Assembly (NCBI GenBank): GCA_005882335.1 | Contig: VBAP01000001.1 | Location: 1-35,029, forward strand | Origin: Candidatus Segetimicrobium genomatis | GTDB lineage: Bacteria; Sysuimicrobiota; Sysuimicrobiia; Sysuimicrobiales; Kaftiobacteriaceae | Direction: 5' to 3' | Length of the DNA: 35,029 nt | Shown: positions 15,983-24,003 of the stretch, piece after piece | Position numbering within the stretch: position 1 is the first letter of the stretch | Layout of the letters: every line of letters begins with the position of its first letter | Program-made: the position numbers and the translations under genes | The notes under the pieces: model-generated | Databases searched by the model: none | Told to the model about the DNA's origin: nothing | The model's input: only the letters and a program-made list of their open reading frames with translations

Positions 15983-16936
15983 TTATCCATAGCTGACGCG
16001 CGGGTCGAGCCAGACGTACAGCAACTCGATGAGAAAGTTGACCACGATGTAGACCGTGGCCACGAGCAGCAGCAATCCTTGGATCATGGTGTAGTCGCGC
16101 CGGGCGATGGCATCCACGAACAGCTTGCCAATGCCGTTCAGGTTGAACACCTGCTCGGTCACCACCAGTCCGCCGATGAGGAACGCGAACTCCAGGCCGA
16201 TCACCGTTACCACCGGCAACATGGCGTTCCGCAAGGCATGCCGGATAACGATCACGCGCTGGGCCAATCCCTTCGCCCAGGCTGTGCGGACATAATCTTC
16301 CTGCAGTACCTCCAGCATCGCCGAGCGCGTCATCCTCGTGGTCACGGCCGAATACCGGTAGCCGACCGCGAGGGCCGGCCAGATCAGCTGCAGCAAGTTC
16401 GCCTTCGGATTCACCCACAGCGGCGTGAACGTCAGCGGGGGCAGCCAGTGGAAATTTGAGAGGAGGAACAGCAGCAGCAAGATACCGAGCCAGAACGAGG
16501 GGGTGGCCAGTCCCGCCACGCTGAGGATCTGCACCACATGGTCCACCCAGGTGCCCCGGCGCACCGCGGCCGCGATCCCCAAGGGGAGGGCCAGGGTCAC
16601 GGCGATGAGGGTGGACATGATCGCCAGCTGCAGGCTGAGCTGGAAGCGGAGGGCAATCTCCTTCGCGATCGGCGCCGCCGTCCACATGGACGTGCCCAGA
16701 TCGAATCGCGGCAGGCCGCTCATCCAGTCGACAAACTGCCGCCAGATGGGTTTATTCAGCCCGAGGCGGGCCCGCTCTGCCTCGATCACACTTGCGGTCA
16801 CGAAGCTGCCGCCGCTGACGAGCCGGAGCTCGACGATGTCCCCAGGGATCACGCGCACCAGGACAAAGATGATCACCGCCACGACCAGCAGCGTGGGAAT
16901 CATGAGCAGCAGCCGGTGTGTCAGGTAGCGGGCCAC
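15983..16936 (-). CDS. ABC transporter permease, DppB/OppB type
   Basis: 317 residues, six membrane segments. N-terminus RYLTHRLLLMIPTLLVVAVIIFVLVRVIPGD is the classic DppB start; the coupling loop YVRTAWAKGLAQRVIVIRHALRNA contacts the ATPase in the family. GTG start at 16936, lying about 75 nt after the substrate-binding gene and 27 nt before the DppC-type gene. Inner membrane, import of oligopeptides or other cationic or amphipathic small molecules. Confidence 0.92.
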   Translation of the reverse strand: MARYLTHRLLLMIPTLLVVAVIIFVLVRVIPGDIVELRLVSGGSFVTASVIEAERARLGLNKPIWRQFVDWMSGLPRFDLGTSMWTAAPIAKEIALRFQLSLQLAIMSTLIAVTLALPLGIAAAVRRGTWVDHVVQILSVAGLATPSFWLGILLLLFLLSNFHWLPPLTFTPLWVNPKANLLQLIWPALAVGYRYSAVTTRMTRSAMLEVLQEDYVRTAWAKGLAQRVIVIRHALRNAMLPVVTVIGLEFAFLIGGLVVTEQVFNLNGIGKLFVDAIARRDYTMIQGLLLLVATVYIVVNFLIELLYVWLDPRVSYG

Positions 16937-17011
16937 GTCAGCCGTCCCCGGGACCCGCAGCGCCGGGAACGGATAGCCCCCGCCCCCGGCGCCGGATTCC
17001 TGTCCTGGTGG

Positions 17012-18643
17012 TCACTCCGAGATCCACACGTCCTGCAGGTCTTCGAGGTAGTGGGAGGGACCGACCTTATATCCGTGCAGTTTGGTGGAATGCGGAATGA
17101 TGCGCTTCCACCAGAGTACGTAGATTTGCCATACCTTCTCGTCCAGCAGCCGCTTCTCGTACTGTCGCACTACCGTGATCCGGCGGGTGGCGTCTTCGGT
17201 CCGGCTCTGCTCATCGTACAGGCGGTCGAGGGTGCGATCGATGTACCCCCCGTAGTTGAGACCATTGACGCTCCCGTTGGGCAATTCCACGGAGAGGAAT
17301 TTCACCAGCTGCAGGTCCGGATCGTCGTAAAAGTCGCAGTTGAAGTCCACGGCCGCGTCGAAGTTTCCCGCGCGCTCATCGGCGAGGTACGGGCCGGTCT
17401 CCTTCACCACGTGGTTCACCTTCAGACCGATCTGTCGCCACTGATCGATCAGGAAGACGGCCACGTACCGGTACGGCATCTCCACGTTGCGATTGAGCAG
17501 GTTGAACTCGAATCCTTCGGGGACTCCGGCTTCGGCCAGCAACTTCTTGGCCTCGGCGCGTGCGGCGGCGATATCGCGGCCGTAGCCAGCGAGTTTCTCC
17601 AACTCGGCCGGGGGAGTCGCGAACGGGCCCTCGGGTCGCAACAGGCCGCCCACCGGCCCAACGAACGCGATCTGGGAGAGGGCGGTGCTCCCGCCCCAGC
17701 GGTCGATCGCCAGCGAGAGGGCCTTGCGGAAGCGTGCATCATCGAAGGGCCTGTGTCTGGAATTGAAGACGACGGTGTTGTTGCACAGCCAGCCGCTCTC
17801 CTGTACCGTGGCCCCGCTGCCCAGCGTGCGGACGACATCATCGCGCTGCGGCGGGGAGAACCCGCGAAACTCCACCAGCGCCTGCCCGCTCTTGATGGCG
17901 TTCACCTGCGCCGCCGCATTGCCGATGAACACCGCGCGATAGCCGTCCAAGTAGGGCCGGCCTTTCACCCAATAATCCTCATTCCGCACGCCCACCCAGT
18001 GTGAGCCGCGGACGTACTCCACGAACTTGAAAGGACCCGTGCCCATGATGTTGCGCTCGTACCAGTGGGGATCTTTCTCGATAATGTCCGCTTTGTAGAT
18101 CCAGTTCCACGGCGACGCCACGTCCTGCAGGAACGACGGCGACTTCCACTTGAGCCGGAACACCACCGTGGTAGGATCGGGGGCCTCGACCGCCGCCACC
18201 ATCGTGTAGGCTCCCTGCCTGACGCTGATCACATCACCTTTGGGGAAGATGATCTTGTCGTAGGAGGCCTTGATATCGCGCGAGGTGAGCACGCTGCCAT
18301 CATGGAAGCGCACGCCGCGGCGGATCTTGAACGTGTACGTTGTCCCGTCGGGCGAGATCGTCCAGCTCTCCGCGAGATCGGGGACGACCTTGGGGTAATT
18401 CAGTGGATCAAACTTTACGAGCAGGTTGTAGTGTGGACGAGCCGGATGGATCAGGGCGAAGGTCACTTCACGGTGGGCGTCAAACGATGGCGGCTCCGCC
18501 GAGACGATAAAGGTCAGCGTGCCGCCGGTTCGGGGCTGCTGGGCCCCCAGCGGAGCCGACAGCAGCCAGAGCAGCAGACCGGTCACGAGCACCGCCACGA
18601 TGCGGAGCTCCGGCCGGCGGCCCGGAGCATGCGATCCGTGCAT
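17012..18643 (-). CDS. ABC transporter substrate-binding protein, family 5 (DppA/OppA type)
   Basis: 543 residues. A Sec signal peptide (IVAVLVTGLLLWLLSAPLGA) is followed by GGTLTFIVSAEPPSFDAH, the usual SBP_bac_5 opening. Other family blocks are DLAESWTISPDGTTYTFKIRRGVRFHDG and FRKALSLAIDRWG. GGGAGGG stands about 7 nt before the ATG. First of three transport genes, it comes 99 nt after the DUF1116 gene in the same direction. Family 5 proteins bind peptides but also opines, nickel, heme and sugars; the ligand is not readable. Proximity to AllF/AllG-type genes suggests a nitrogenous substrate (inference). Confidence 0.92.
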   Translation of the reverse strand: MHGSHAPGRRPELRIVAVLVTGLLLWLLSAPLGAQQPRTGGTLTFIVSAEPPSFDAHREVTFALIHPARPHYNLLVKFDPLNYPKVVPDLAESWTISPDGTTYTFKIRRGVRFHDGSVLTSRDIKASYDKIIFPKGDVISVRQGAYTMVAAVEAPDPTTVVFRLKWKSPSFLQDVASPWNWIYKADIIEKDPHWYERNIMGTGPFKFVEYVRGSHWVGVRNEDYWVKGRPYLDGYRAVFIGNAAAQVNAIKSGQALVEFRGFSPPQRDDVVRTLGSGATVQESGWLCNNTVVFNSRHRPFDDARFRKALSLAIDRWGGSTALSQIAFVGPVGGLLRPEGPFATPPAELEKLAGYGRDIAAARAEAKKLLAEAGVPEGFEFNLLNRNVEMPYRYVAVFLIDQWRQIGLKVNHVVKETGPYLADERAGNFDAAVDFNCDFYDDPDLQLVKFLSVELPNGSVNGLNYGGYIDRTLDRLYDEQSRTEDATRRITVVRQYEKRLLDEKVWQIYVLWWKRIIPHSTKLHGYKVGPSHYLEDLQDVWISE

Positions 18644-18742
18644 AGACAGTCCCTCCCTCGGAGGTGGACGTCAGAACGGGGTCCTTAGAACGGTACGACG
18701 CCCGCGAGCGCGCTCCTGTCCACGGCCTTGGAGTGAACCTGA

Positions 18743-19981
18743 TCACGCGAGTGTGGCGGCAAACGCCTCCACCGCCTGCTCAAAACACGCCATCGGCGGC
18801 CGCACCAGCCCAGCCCCGACCTGCCCGACTCCCGCCTTGCGGTGGGCGATGCCGGTATTGACGCGGGGGGTGATCCCGGTCCGCACCACCTTGCGGATAT
18901 CGATCCCGGTGGGTGTACCGCGAAAATCCAGCTGCGGGATGCCAAAGGCGGGGTTTTCCGTGACGGTGATCTCATACATTTCCAGCGTGGACTCCACGGC
19001 CATCGACGGGGTTCCGCCCACAAACTTCACGATCGCCGGCGCGGCGGCCATCGCGAACGCGCCAATGCCGGCCGTCTCGGTGATTGTGCTATCGCCGATA
19101 TCCGGGTTGGCGTCGTCCTGGGTGAAACCGGGGAAGAACAGCCCGACCGGAATCTCTGCCGGTGCGGTAAACCAGGCGTCCGGCAGGCCGCTGACGCGGA
19201 TGCCGAACTCGGTCCCGTTGCGGGCCATACACGTCACCACGGTGCTCCCAGCGATCCCGTGCGCGGCATCCATGGACGCTTTGCAGGCGGCCATCACAGG
19301 GTTGAGCACCGCCAGATCATTCTCCGCGAGATAGGTCAGCACGGCGGCCAGATCATCCGTCCGCGTCCCCGTGCGCGCCAGGTGCGGAGCCAGCAGGCGG
19401 GCGAATAGCGCGGTTCCGGCTTTATTGCGATTGTGTCCCTCGTCACCCATCTGGATCTGTTGGGCAATGAGACTCTTCATGTCCACCCCGCCTGACCGTT
19501 CCAGCGCTTTGCCCATGATGGGCGCGTAGACATCGCGGAGCCAGCGCAACCGGGCCAGCACATCTTCGCCATATGCCCCGTAGCGCAGCACTTTTCCATA
19601 GCCTTCGTTGAGGTTGGAATACGCGCGGGTGCCAAACGCCCGGTTCTCGATGATGTACACTGGCATCGACGCGGTCGTGACGCCGGCCATCGGCCCAACC
19701 GCGCCATGGTGATGGCACGGCGCGAACTGCACTTGCTTTTGCTCCACCAGCCCCACGGCGCCCGGTTCATCCGTGGCCAGCCCCTCGAAGATCAGCCCGC
19801 CGATCACTGCGCCGCGCAGAGGTCCCGACATCCGGTCCCAGGTGATCGGCGGTCCTGCGTGGAGGATCAGATTGCGCCGCATCCCGGGAATCATCTCCGC
19901 GGCGGAGGCAATCCCGACCAGCACGGGCTGGCTGTCCAGGATGCGCTTCACGGCGAGTTGGTTGGCTTCGTCGATGCGCAT
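18743..19981 (-). CDS. DUF1116 family protein (AllG/YlbE-type oxamate carbamoyltransferase subunit)
   Basis: 412 residues. Conserved DUF1116 stretches include the N-terminal ILHAGPPITWDRMSGP, then APCHHHGAVGPMAGVTTASMP with a run of three His, and MGDEGHNRNKAGTALFARLLAP. E. coli YlbE (AllG) belongs here and acts with FdrA (AllF) and AllH in oxamate transcarbamoylation; YahG is a paralogue. Cytosolic, no signal. GGAG lies about 8 nt before the ATG. FdrA lies just upstream in the same direction, separated only by the 7-nt hairpin repeat at 19998-20072. The third subunit type is at 19-963 on the other strand. Confidence 0.88.
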   Translation of the reverse strand: MRIDEANQLAVKRILDSQPVLVGIASAAEMIPGMRRNLILHAGPPITWDRMSGPLRGAVIGGLIFEGLATDEPGAVGLVEQKQVQFAPCHHHGAVGPMAGVTTASMPVYIIENRAFGTRAYSNLNEGYGKVLRYGAYGEDVLARLRWLRDVYAPIMGKALERSGGVDMKSLIAQQIQMGDEGHNRNKAGTALFARLLAPHLARTGTRTDDLAAVLTYLAENDLAVLNPVMAACKASMDAAHGIAGSTVVTCMARNGTEFGIRVSGLPDAWFTAPAEIPVGLFFPGFTQDDANPDIGDSTITETAGIGAFAMAAAPAIVKFVGGTPSMAVESTLEMYEITVTENPAFGIPQLDFRGTPTGIDIRKVVRTGITPRVNTGIAHRKAGVGQVGAGLVRPPMACFEQAVEAFAATLA

Positions 19982-19997
19982 GGCCTACACTCCGACC

Positions 19998-20072
19998 GCG
20001 GGATCAGGGAGCCGGGACTAGGGAGCCGACACGCCAGAGCCCGGATCCCGTATCCCCGATCCCGGATCCCGC
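19998..20072. repeat. Inverted pair of 7-nt tandem repeat arrays (hairpin) between fdrA and DUF1116 genes
   Basis: Left arm, from 20000: GGGATCA, GGGAGCC, GGGACTA, GGGAGCC. Right arm 20040-20072, read on the minus strand: GGGATCC, GGGATCG, GGGATAC, GGGATCC, GGG. Arms with their GC start pair at 24 of 31 positions around an 11-nt loop. It fills nearly all the gap between the fdrA stop (20076) and the ribosome site of the next gene, so it would lie inside the mRNA of the presumed operon. Confidence 0.85.
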
Positions 20073-20075
20073 AGT

Positions 20076-21842
20076 TCAGGCATCCAGTTTGTCCAGCAAG
20101 TCAATAAACTTCTGCTTGCCTCCGGCCGGCGGGTGCCAGTCCACCATCAGAGTTTCCGCGCCTTGGGTCATCAGACTCTCCGCAAACAACTCCAGGCCGA
20201 CGTTGATGACGCGCGGCGGACCGCTCAGTAACTGGAGGACATGCGTGGGATCCGGCAGCGCCTGCGGCTGCGACGGGACGGGGATTTCCGCCGGCGGGCG
20301 CGGGCTGCCTTTGCTTCCTGCGGCCTGCGCAATCAGGCCGGCCAGGCGGACCGCCCGGGCATTCGACGCCTGGACCGTGGCGCCGGCGTCGAGGAGCGCC
20401 GCCACCTGGGCCTCGTATCCCTGCGGGTCATCATCGGTGCCGCACACAGAGACCACTACCGGGAGCCAGCGGCCGTCTCTCCGCGCGCGCTCGCGCGCCT
20501 GCCGGATCACCGGGGCCAGGTCCCGCGCCGGGTCCGGGTGCGCCCCGTGGCCCAGCACCACGTCGAGCAGGATGACCGCGACCTCGGGATCGTCCGCCTC
20601 GCGAAGCAACCGCCGGTGGCGCAGTTCTGGATCCAGCATCGGATGGAGGCGGCCCACGGTGAATTCGTCGCTGCCCATATCGATCACGGTGTGCGCCCGG
20701 CTGCGCGTCGCCGACTCCAGCGCGTAGTCTGGATCCAGCGGCGTGTTCGAATACACCGGCCCGACATACCGCTGCAGCAGGATCAGGGCCTCATAGCACA
20801 GCGTGCCGCCGCTGTACAATCCGCGCACCAATTTCTGCATGGGCGCGAGCCGGCCGGCTTCCTGCGCCGGCAGCGCTTCCCACTCATGCCAGTGTGGCGG
20901 CACCCCGGTCACCAGGGTCACCGCCTGGGACGCCGCCTCTTCCAGGGTGTGCGCGCCGTGCAGGGGCCCGTCATTGGCCACCGATGCCCCGACGAAGTTG
21001 ATCACGACCGGTTTGCGGAGATGCCGTGCCGCACCCAGCAGCCGTCCGGCGACCTCGGGTGCCGGTGGCTTTGAGATGAGGACGACGACCTCTGTCCCGG
21101 GATCGGCGGCCAGCACCGCGAGACCCACTAGCGCAGTCAGGCCTCCTACCGCCCGGCTGACGTCGCGGCCGCCGGTTCCGATCGCGTGCGAGATCCCTGC
21201 GCCGGCGCGGTGCACCAGCGACGCCACCTCCTGGATGCCTGTGCCAGCGGCTCCGACAATCCCGATCGTGCCCCGGCGCACGCGGTTGGCAAATCCCAGA
21301 CCCGTCCCGCCGATGATCGCGGTCCCGCAGTCCGGTCCCATCATCAGCAGCCCGCGTGCCGTCGCCGTCTGCTTGAGCTCGATCTCGGCTTCAAGAGGCA
21401 CGTTATCGCTGAACAGCATAACGTGCAGCCCGGCGGCCAGCGCATCGCTGGCCACCCCCGCAGCAAAACGGCCGGGGACCGAGATGAGCGCCAGGTTGGC
21501 GCCGGGCAGCATCCGGACCGCCGATGCGACAGTCTTAGGCCGGTAGGTGCCTGTCGCCGCGATCTCCCGCCGCTGCACGAGCAGAGTTTCAGCCGCCCGG
21601 AGCGCGGTAGACGCCACCTCGCCGCTGCCGGCTCGCACGGCAAGGATCAGATCGTCGGGCCGCGCGGCCTGTGCCTCAGATGTCAGCAGGCCGGCGTCGC
21701 GCAGCAGTTCTTTGTTGGCGTCCGTCCCCATCACCGCGCCGGCTTCCTCAACACCGGGAAGCTGGCGCACTTCGCGCTGCACCAGCATCAGCGTGACGGA
21801 GTCGAAATAGGCGCTTGATCTAACCACACTGTGGACGACCAT
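20076..21842 (-). CDS. fdrA: FdrA family protein (AllF-type, acyl-CoA synthetase-like)
   Basis: 588 residues from the ATG at 21842 (MVVHSVVRSSAYFDSVTLM is the normal FdrA start); the frame stays open to 21947 but that part is not FdrA-like. FdrA proteins resemble succinyl-CoA synthetase alpha/ATP-grasp-type acyl-CoA synthetases: a conserved LLMMGPDCGTAIIGGTGLGFAN block, then GIVGAAGTGIQEV, and a second domain with VAVILLDVVLGHGAHPDP. In E. coli it is AllF, a subunit of oxamate carbamoyltransferase. The DUF1116 partner follows directly; the DUF2877 partner is far away at 19-963. No clear ribosome site is visible at the chosen start. A carbamate kinase, usual in this pathway, is not in the window. 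Confidence 0.88.
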   Translation of the reverse strand: MVVHSVVRSSAYFDSVTLMLVQREVRQLPGVEEAGAVMGTDANKELLRDAGLLTSEAQAARPDDLILAVRAGSGEVASTALRAAETLLVQRREIAATGTYRPKTVASAVRMLPGANLALISVPGRFAAGVASDALAAGLHVMLFSDNVPLEAEIELKQTATARGLLMMGPDCGTAIIGGTGLGFANRVRRGTIGIVGAAGTGIQEVASLVHRAGAGISHAIGTGGRDVSRAVGGLTALVGLAVLAADPGTEVVVLISKPPAPEVAGRLLGAARHLRKPVVINFVGASVANDGPLHGAHTLEEAASQAVTLVTGVPPHWHEWEALPAQEAGRLAPMQKLVRGLYSGGTLCYEALILLQRYVGPVYSNTPLDPDYALESATRSRAHTVIDMGSDEFTVGRLHPMLDPELRHRRLLREADDPEVAVILLDVVLGHGAHPDPARDLAPVIRQARERARRDGRWLPVVVSVCGTDDDPQGYEAQVAALLDAGATVQASNARAVRLAGLIAQAAGSKGSPRPPAEIPVPSQPQALPDPTHVLQLLSGPPRVINVGLELFAESLMTQGAETLMVDWHPPAGGKQKFIDLLDKLDA

Positions 21843-21928
21843 CAGAATCCAAGTTCCAGGCCGCGCCGGCTTTCCCCCGCCGTTGATTCGACCCGCAGTT
21901 TCTGACAGACTGTTCCCATTGGCGACTG

Positions 21929-22042
21929 CGTCTACCAGGTCTACCATGTCTCCCGGGTCTACCGAGTCTACCTAAAGAGCCTCGGAGGAAAGTGACGCAG
22001 TAGACCCGGAAGACATGGTAGACGCGGAAGACATGGTAGACA
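21929..22042. repeat. Inverted pair of 9-nt tandem repeat arrays (hairpin) between fdrA and DUF3105 gene
   Basis: Left arm 21929-21973: CGTCTACCA, GGTCTACCA, TGTCTCCCG, GGTCTACCG, AGTCTACCT. Right arm 21998-22042, on the minus strand: TGTCTACCA, TGTCTTCCG, CGTCTACCA, TGTCTTCCG, GGTCTACTG. Arms pair at about 33 of 45 positions with a 24-nt loop. The core GTCTnCC and period 9 match the array at 11987-12104. The right arm runs into the candidate start codons of the next gene. Confidence 0.88.
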
Positions 22043-22689
22043 TGGTGCGATCGAGGGACTCCGTGGACAGACCGTTGGGGAAGAAAGAACTCCGCCGCCT
22101 GGCGCGACAACAGCGCAAGGCCGAGGAGACGGAACGGCAGGAACGGGCCCGCCGCCGGAGGATGGGCATCTTCGCCGCCGCCGGCGTGCTGGTGCTGAGT
22201 GTCGTGGTGTGGGTGGTGTGGGGCGCCGTACGAGCGAACTCTCCATCGACCACCGCCGGCGTGGCCGGACAGCCGAAGCTCAACGTCATCGACTACCCCG
22301 AACAGGGCCGGGAACACATCTTTCCCGGACAGCAGCATCCATCCTACAACTCCGACCCGCCGACGTCGGGCTGGCACTTCCCGCAGCCTGCAGACTGGGG
22401 CTACTACAACGGGGAACTCCCGGACGAACTCGTCGTCCACAACCTGGAGCACGGCGGGATCTGGATCAGCTTCAAGAGCGCCGACGATACTGAGGTAATC
22501 AACAAGCTGGTGACCCTGTCCCGACGGTACCGCTCGAAAGTCATCATCACCCTGCGGCCGAAGAACGACAGCCGCATTGCCGTGGCCGCCTGGACCCGCC
22601 TCATGAAACTGGACCACTACGACGAGGCCGCCATCGTCAATTTCATCAACCGCTTCAAGAACAGAGGGCCGGAGCTCTTCCCCGACTAA
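22042..22689 (+). CDS. DUF3105 membrane-anchored protein
   Basis: About 215 residues. A short basic, coiled-coil-like cytoplasmic part (KKELRRLARQQRKAEETERQ) is followed by one membrane segment (FAAAGVLVLSVVVWVVWGAV) and an outer DUF3105 domain with its diagnostic motifs: HPSYNSDPPTSGWHF and VVHNLEHGGIWI. Conserved His residues in these motifs suggest metal or heme-like binding, but function is unknown in the family. The start is unsure: ATGs at 22015, 22033 and 22042 lie in or at the edge of the 9-nt repeat, and a GTG at 22063 has GAGGGA 4 nt upstream. Codons before 22042 would be translated repeat units. Confidence 0.85.
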   Translation: MVRSRDSVDRPLGKKELRRLARQQRKAEETERQERARRRRMGIFAAAGVLVLSVVVWVVWGAVRANSPSTTAGVAGQPKLNVIDYPEQGREHIFPGQQHPSYNSDPPTSGWHFPQPADWGYYNGELPDELVVHNLEHGGIWISFKSADDTEVINKLVTLSRRYRSKVIITLRPKNDSRIAVAAWTRLMKLDHYDEAAIVNFINRFKNRGPELFPD

Positions 22690-22728
22690 AGAGCGGTTCG
22701 GCAAGTGGCATGAACCCTGACGCCCTCA

Positions 22729-22762
22729 CTGACCCCCTCACCGGCTGACGCGGCCGGGTCAG
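22729..22762. terminator. Possible weak bidirectional hairpin between convergent genes
   Basis: CTGACCC (22729-22735) can pair with GGGTCAG (22756-22762), with a second small CCGG/CCGG stem inside. It sits between two convergent genes. No T-run follows on either strand, so the call is weak. Confidence 0.25.
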
Positions 22763-23106
22763 AGCATTTCGTCAACAGCCTCCTCCACGGTCGCAAACAC
22801 CGGGACGACGGACCCGAACTGCGCGAGCACCAACATATTCCGGATCAAGGCCGCCGCCGGCACGACGACGTGCAGCCGTTGATCGCGGATGTGCAAACGC
22901 TCCGCGAGTTCAAACAGGAGATGCAGGCCGCGGCTGTCCATATAAGTCACGCCGGAGAGATCCACGATCAGCCCGACCGCATCATTTGGCGCAGCGCCGA
23001 ACAGCTGGCGGCTGACCTCCGGCGCGTTCGCCATGTCGATTTCCCCCTGCAGATATGCGACCGAGACCGAGTCATGCCGTTCGATCCTGACGGACGCCAG
23101 ATTCAC
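22759..23106 (-). CDS. STAS-domain anti-sigma factor antagonist
   Basis: 115 residues from the GTG at 23106, which has GAGAGGTG about 6-8 nt upstream; the open frame extends further up but overlaps no usual family sequence. The STAS fold is complete, with the phospho-acceptor serine expected at S58 in VDLSGVTYMDSRGLHLL. Such proteins bind and block a serine kinase/anti-sigma factor when unphosphorylated. No RsbW/SpoIIAB-type kinase or PP2C phosphatase is next to it, so the partner is elsewhere. It follows the M23 peptidase gene in the same direction with a 40-nt gap. Confidence 0.85.
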   Translation of the reverse strand: MNLASVRIERHDSVSVAYLQGEIDMANAPEVSRQLFGAAPNDAVGLIVDLSGVTYMDSRGLHLLFELAERLHIRDQRLHVVVPAAALIRNMLVLAQFGSVVPVFATVEEAVDEML

Positions 23107-23146
23107 GCCCGCACCTCTCGCCGCACCCGCCGGCGCATGCGCACCG

Positions 23147-23989
23147 TCAGTGCGCCCAGAGCAGCGGATCGACGTAGACACCGTTCACGCGGACGCCCCA
23201 GTGCAGGTGCGGCCCGGTCGCCAGGCCGGTGCTGCCCACGCGCCCGACGATGTCGCCCGTGTGGACGCGCTCGCCGGCCGTGACGTCCAGCGCGGACATA
23301 TGCATATAGAAGGTCAGGATCCCCATGCCGTGGTCCAGGATCACCGTATCCCCGCTCAGCGGCAGCGGCTCGGCCAATCGCACGATGCCGCCGTTGGCGG
23401 CGCGGACGATCTCGCCCTCGGGTGCGGCGATGTCGATCCCGTGATGCCACCCGTGTGATGCGCCTTGATAGATGCTGATCACCCCGTACGGCGACGTGAT
23501 CGTTCCCGCCACGGGCATTCGAAACGACGCGCTCCACAGCTGAGCGGGCTCCAACACCCGCAGCCCCGCAGCGACTTTGGCCTGCTCTTCTGCCACCTTC
23601 TCTGGAGTCAGGAGCGCCAGGGTCTCCGGGTCAAAGATCAGGGTGCGCCTGGGAAAGGCGACGCGGCGCACCGTGATGATGCGGCGCGCGAGTATTTGAA
23701 TGCTGTCATGGTCCACGATCTCGACGACGATCGCCCGCGACCCCGCAGCGGTGTTGGGGTCGGTGCCCAGGTATGTCCGCCAGCGGTTAGAGTCCCGGTA
23801 GAGGGGCCACGTCCGGCCGGCGAAGCGCACCTGCAGCGTACCGTCCGGCAGATCGCCGGTGACTGTTACCACGACGGCCCCGCCTTGGGAAATGACGGCC
23901 GGGGAAACGGAAAGGGTGACCACCGGACCGGCTCTGACCGAAGCCGCCAGGACCAGGAACGTAAGCGCGATGACACAGGCAGTTCGCAT
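23147..23989 (-). CDS. Secreted M23 (LytM-type) metallopeptidase
   Basis: 280 residues from the ATG at 23989, chosen because GGGGAG lies 6 nt upstream and a signal peptide follows at once (VIALTFLVLAASVRA). An Ig-like beta region fills about residues 25-110. The C-terminal LytM domain has the zinc ligands in HHGIDIAAPEGE and the HxH motif in GPHLHWGV, so it should be catalytically competent. It acts on cell-wall peptide bridges outside the membrane. It lies between a P1-family peptidase gene and a STAS gene on the same strand. Confidence 0.9.
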   Translation of the reverse strand: MRTACVIALTFLVLAASVRAGPVVTLSVSPAVISQGGAVVVTVTGDLPDGTLQVRFAGRTWPLYRDSNRWRTYLGTDPNTAAGSRAIVVEIVDHDSIQILARRIITVRRVAFPRRTLIFDPETLALLTPEKVAEEQAKVAAGLRVLEPAQLWSASFRMPVAGTITSPYGVISIYQGASHGWHHGIDIAAPEGEIVRAANGGIVRLAEPLPLSGDTVILDHGMGILTFYMHMSALDVTAGERVHTGDIVGRVGSTGLATGPHLHWGVRVNGVYVDPLLWAH

Positions 23990-24003
23990 CGAAGGCTCCC
24001 CAG

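Noticed and set aside
16538..18004. Long open frame of 488 codons on the plus strand opposite the peptide-type transporter genes
   Set aside because: It is antisense to strongly conserved DppA/DppB-type proteins and has no family-like sequence; a product of high GC content.
21850..21856. A second GGAACTT (minus strand) upstream of fdrA as an ECF promoter
   Set aside because: No GTCTAA-like -10 follows at 15-16 nt, and the site lies only 8 nt from the fdrA start codon.
952..22042. Repeat arrays considered as CRISPR arrays
   Set aside because: Units are 7-9 nt, directly adjacent, with no spacers and no cas genes nearby.
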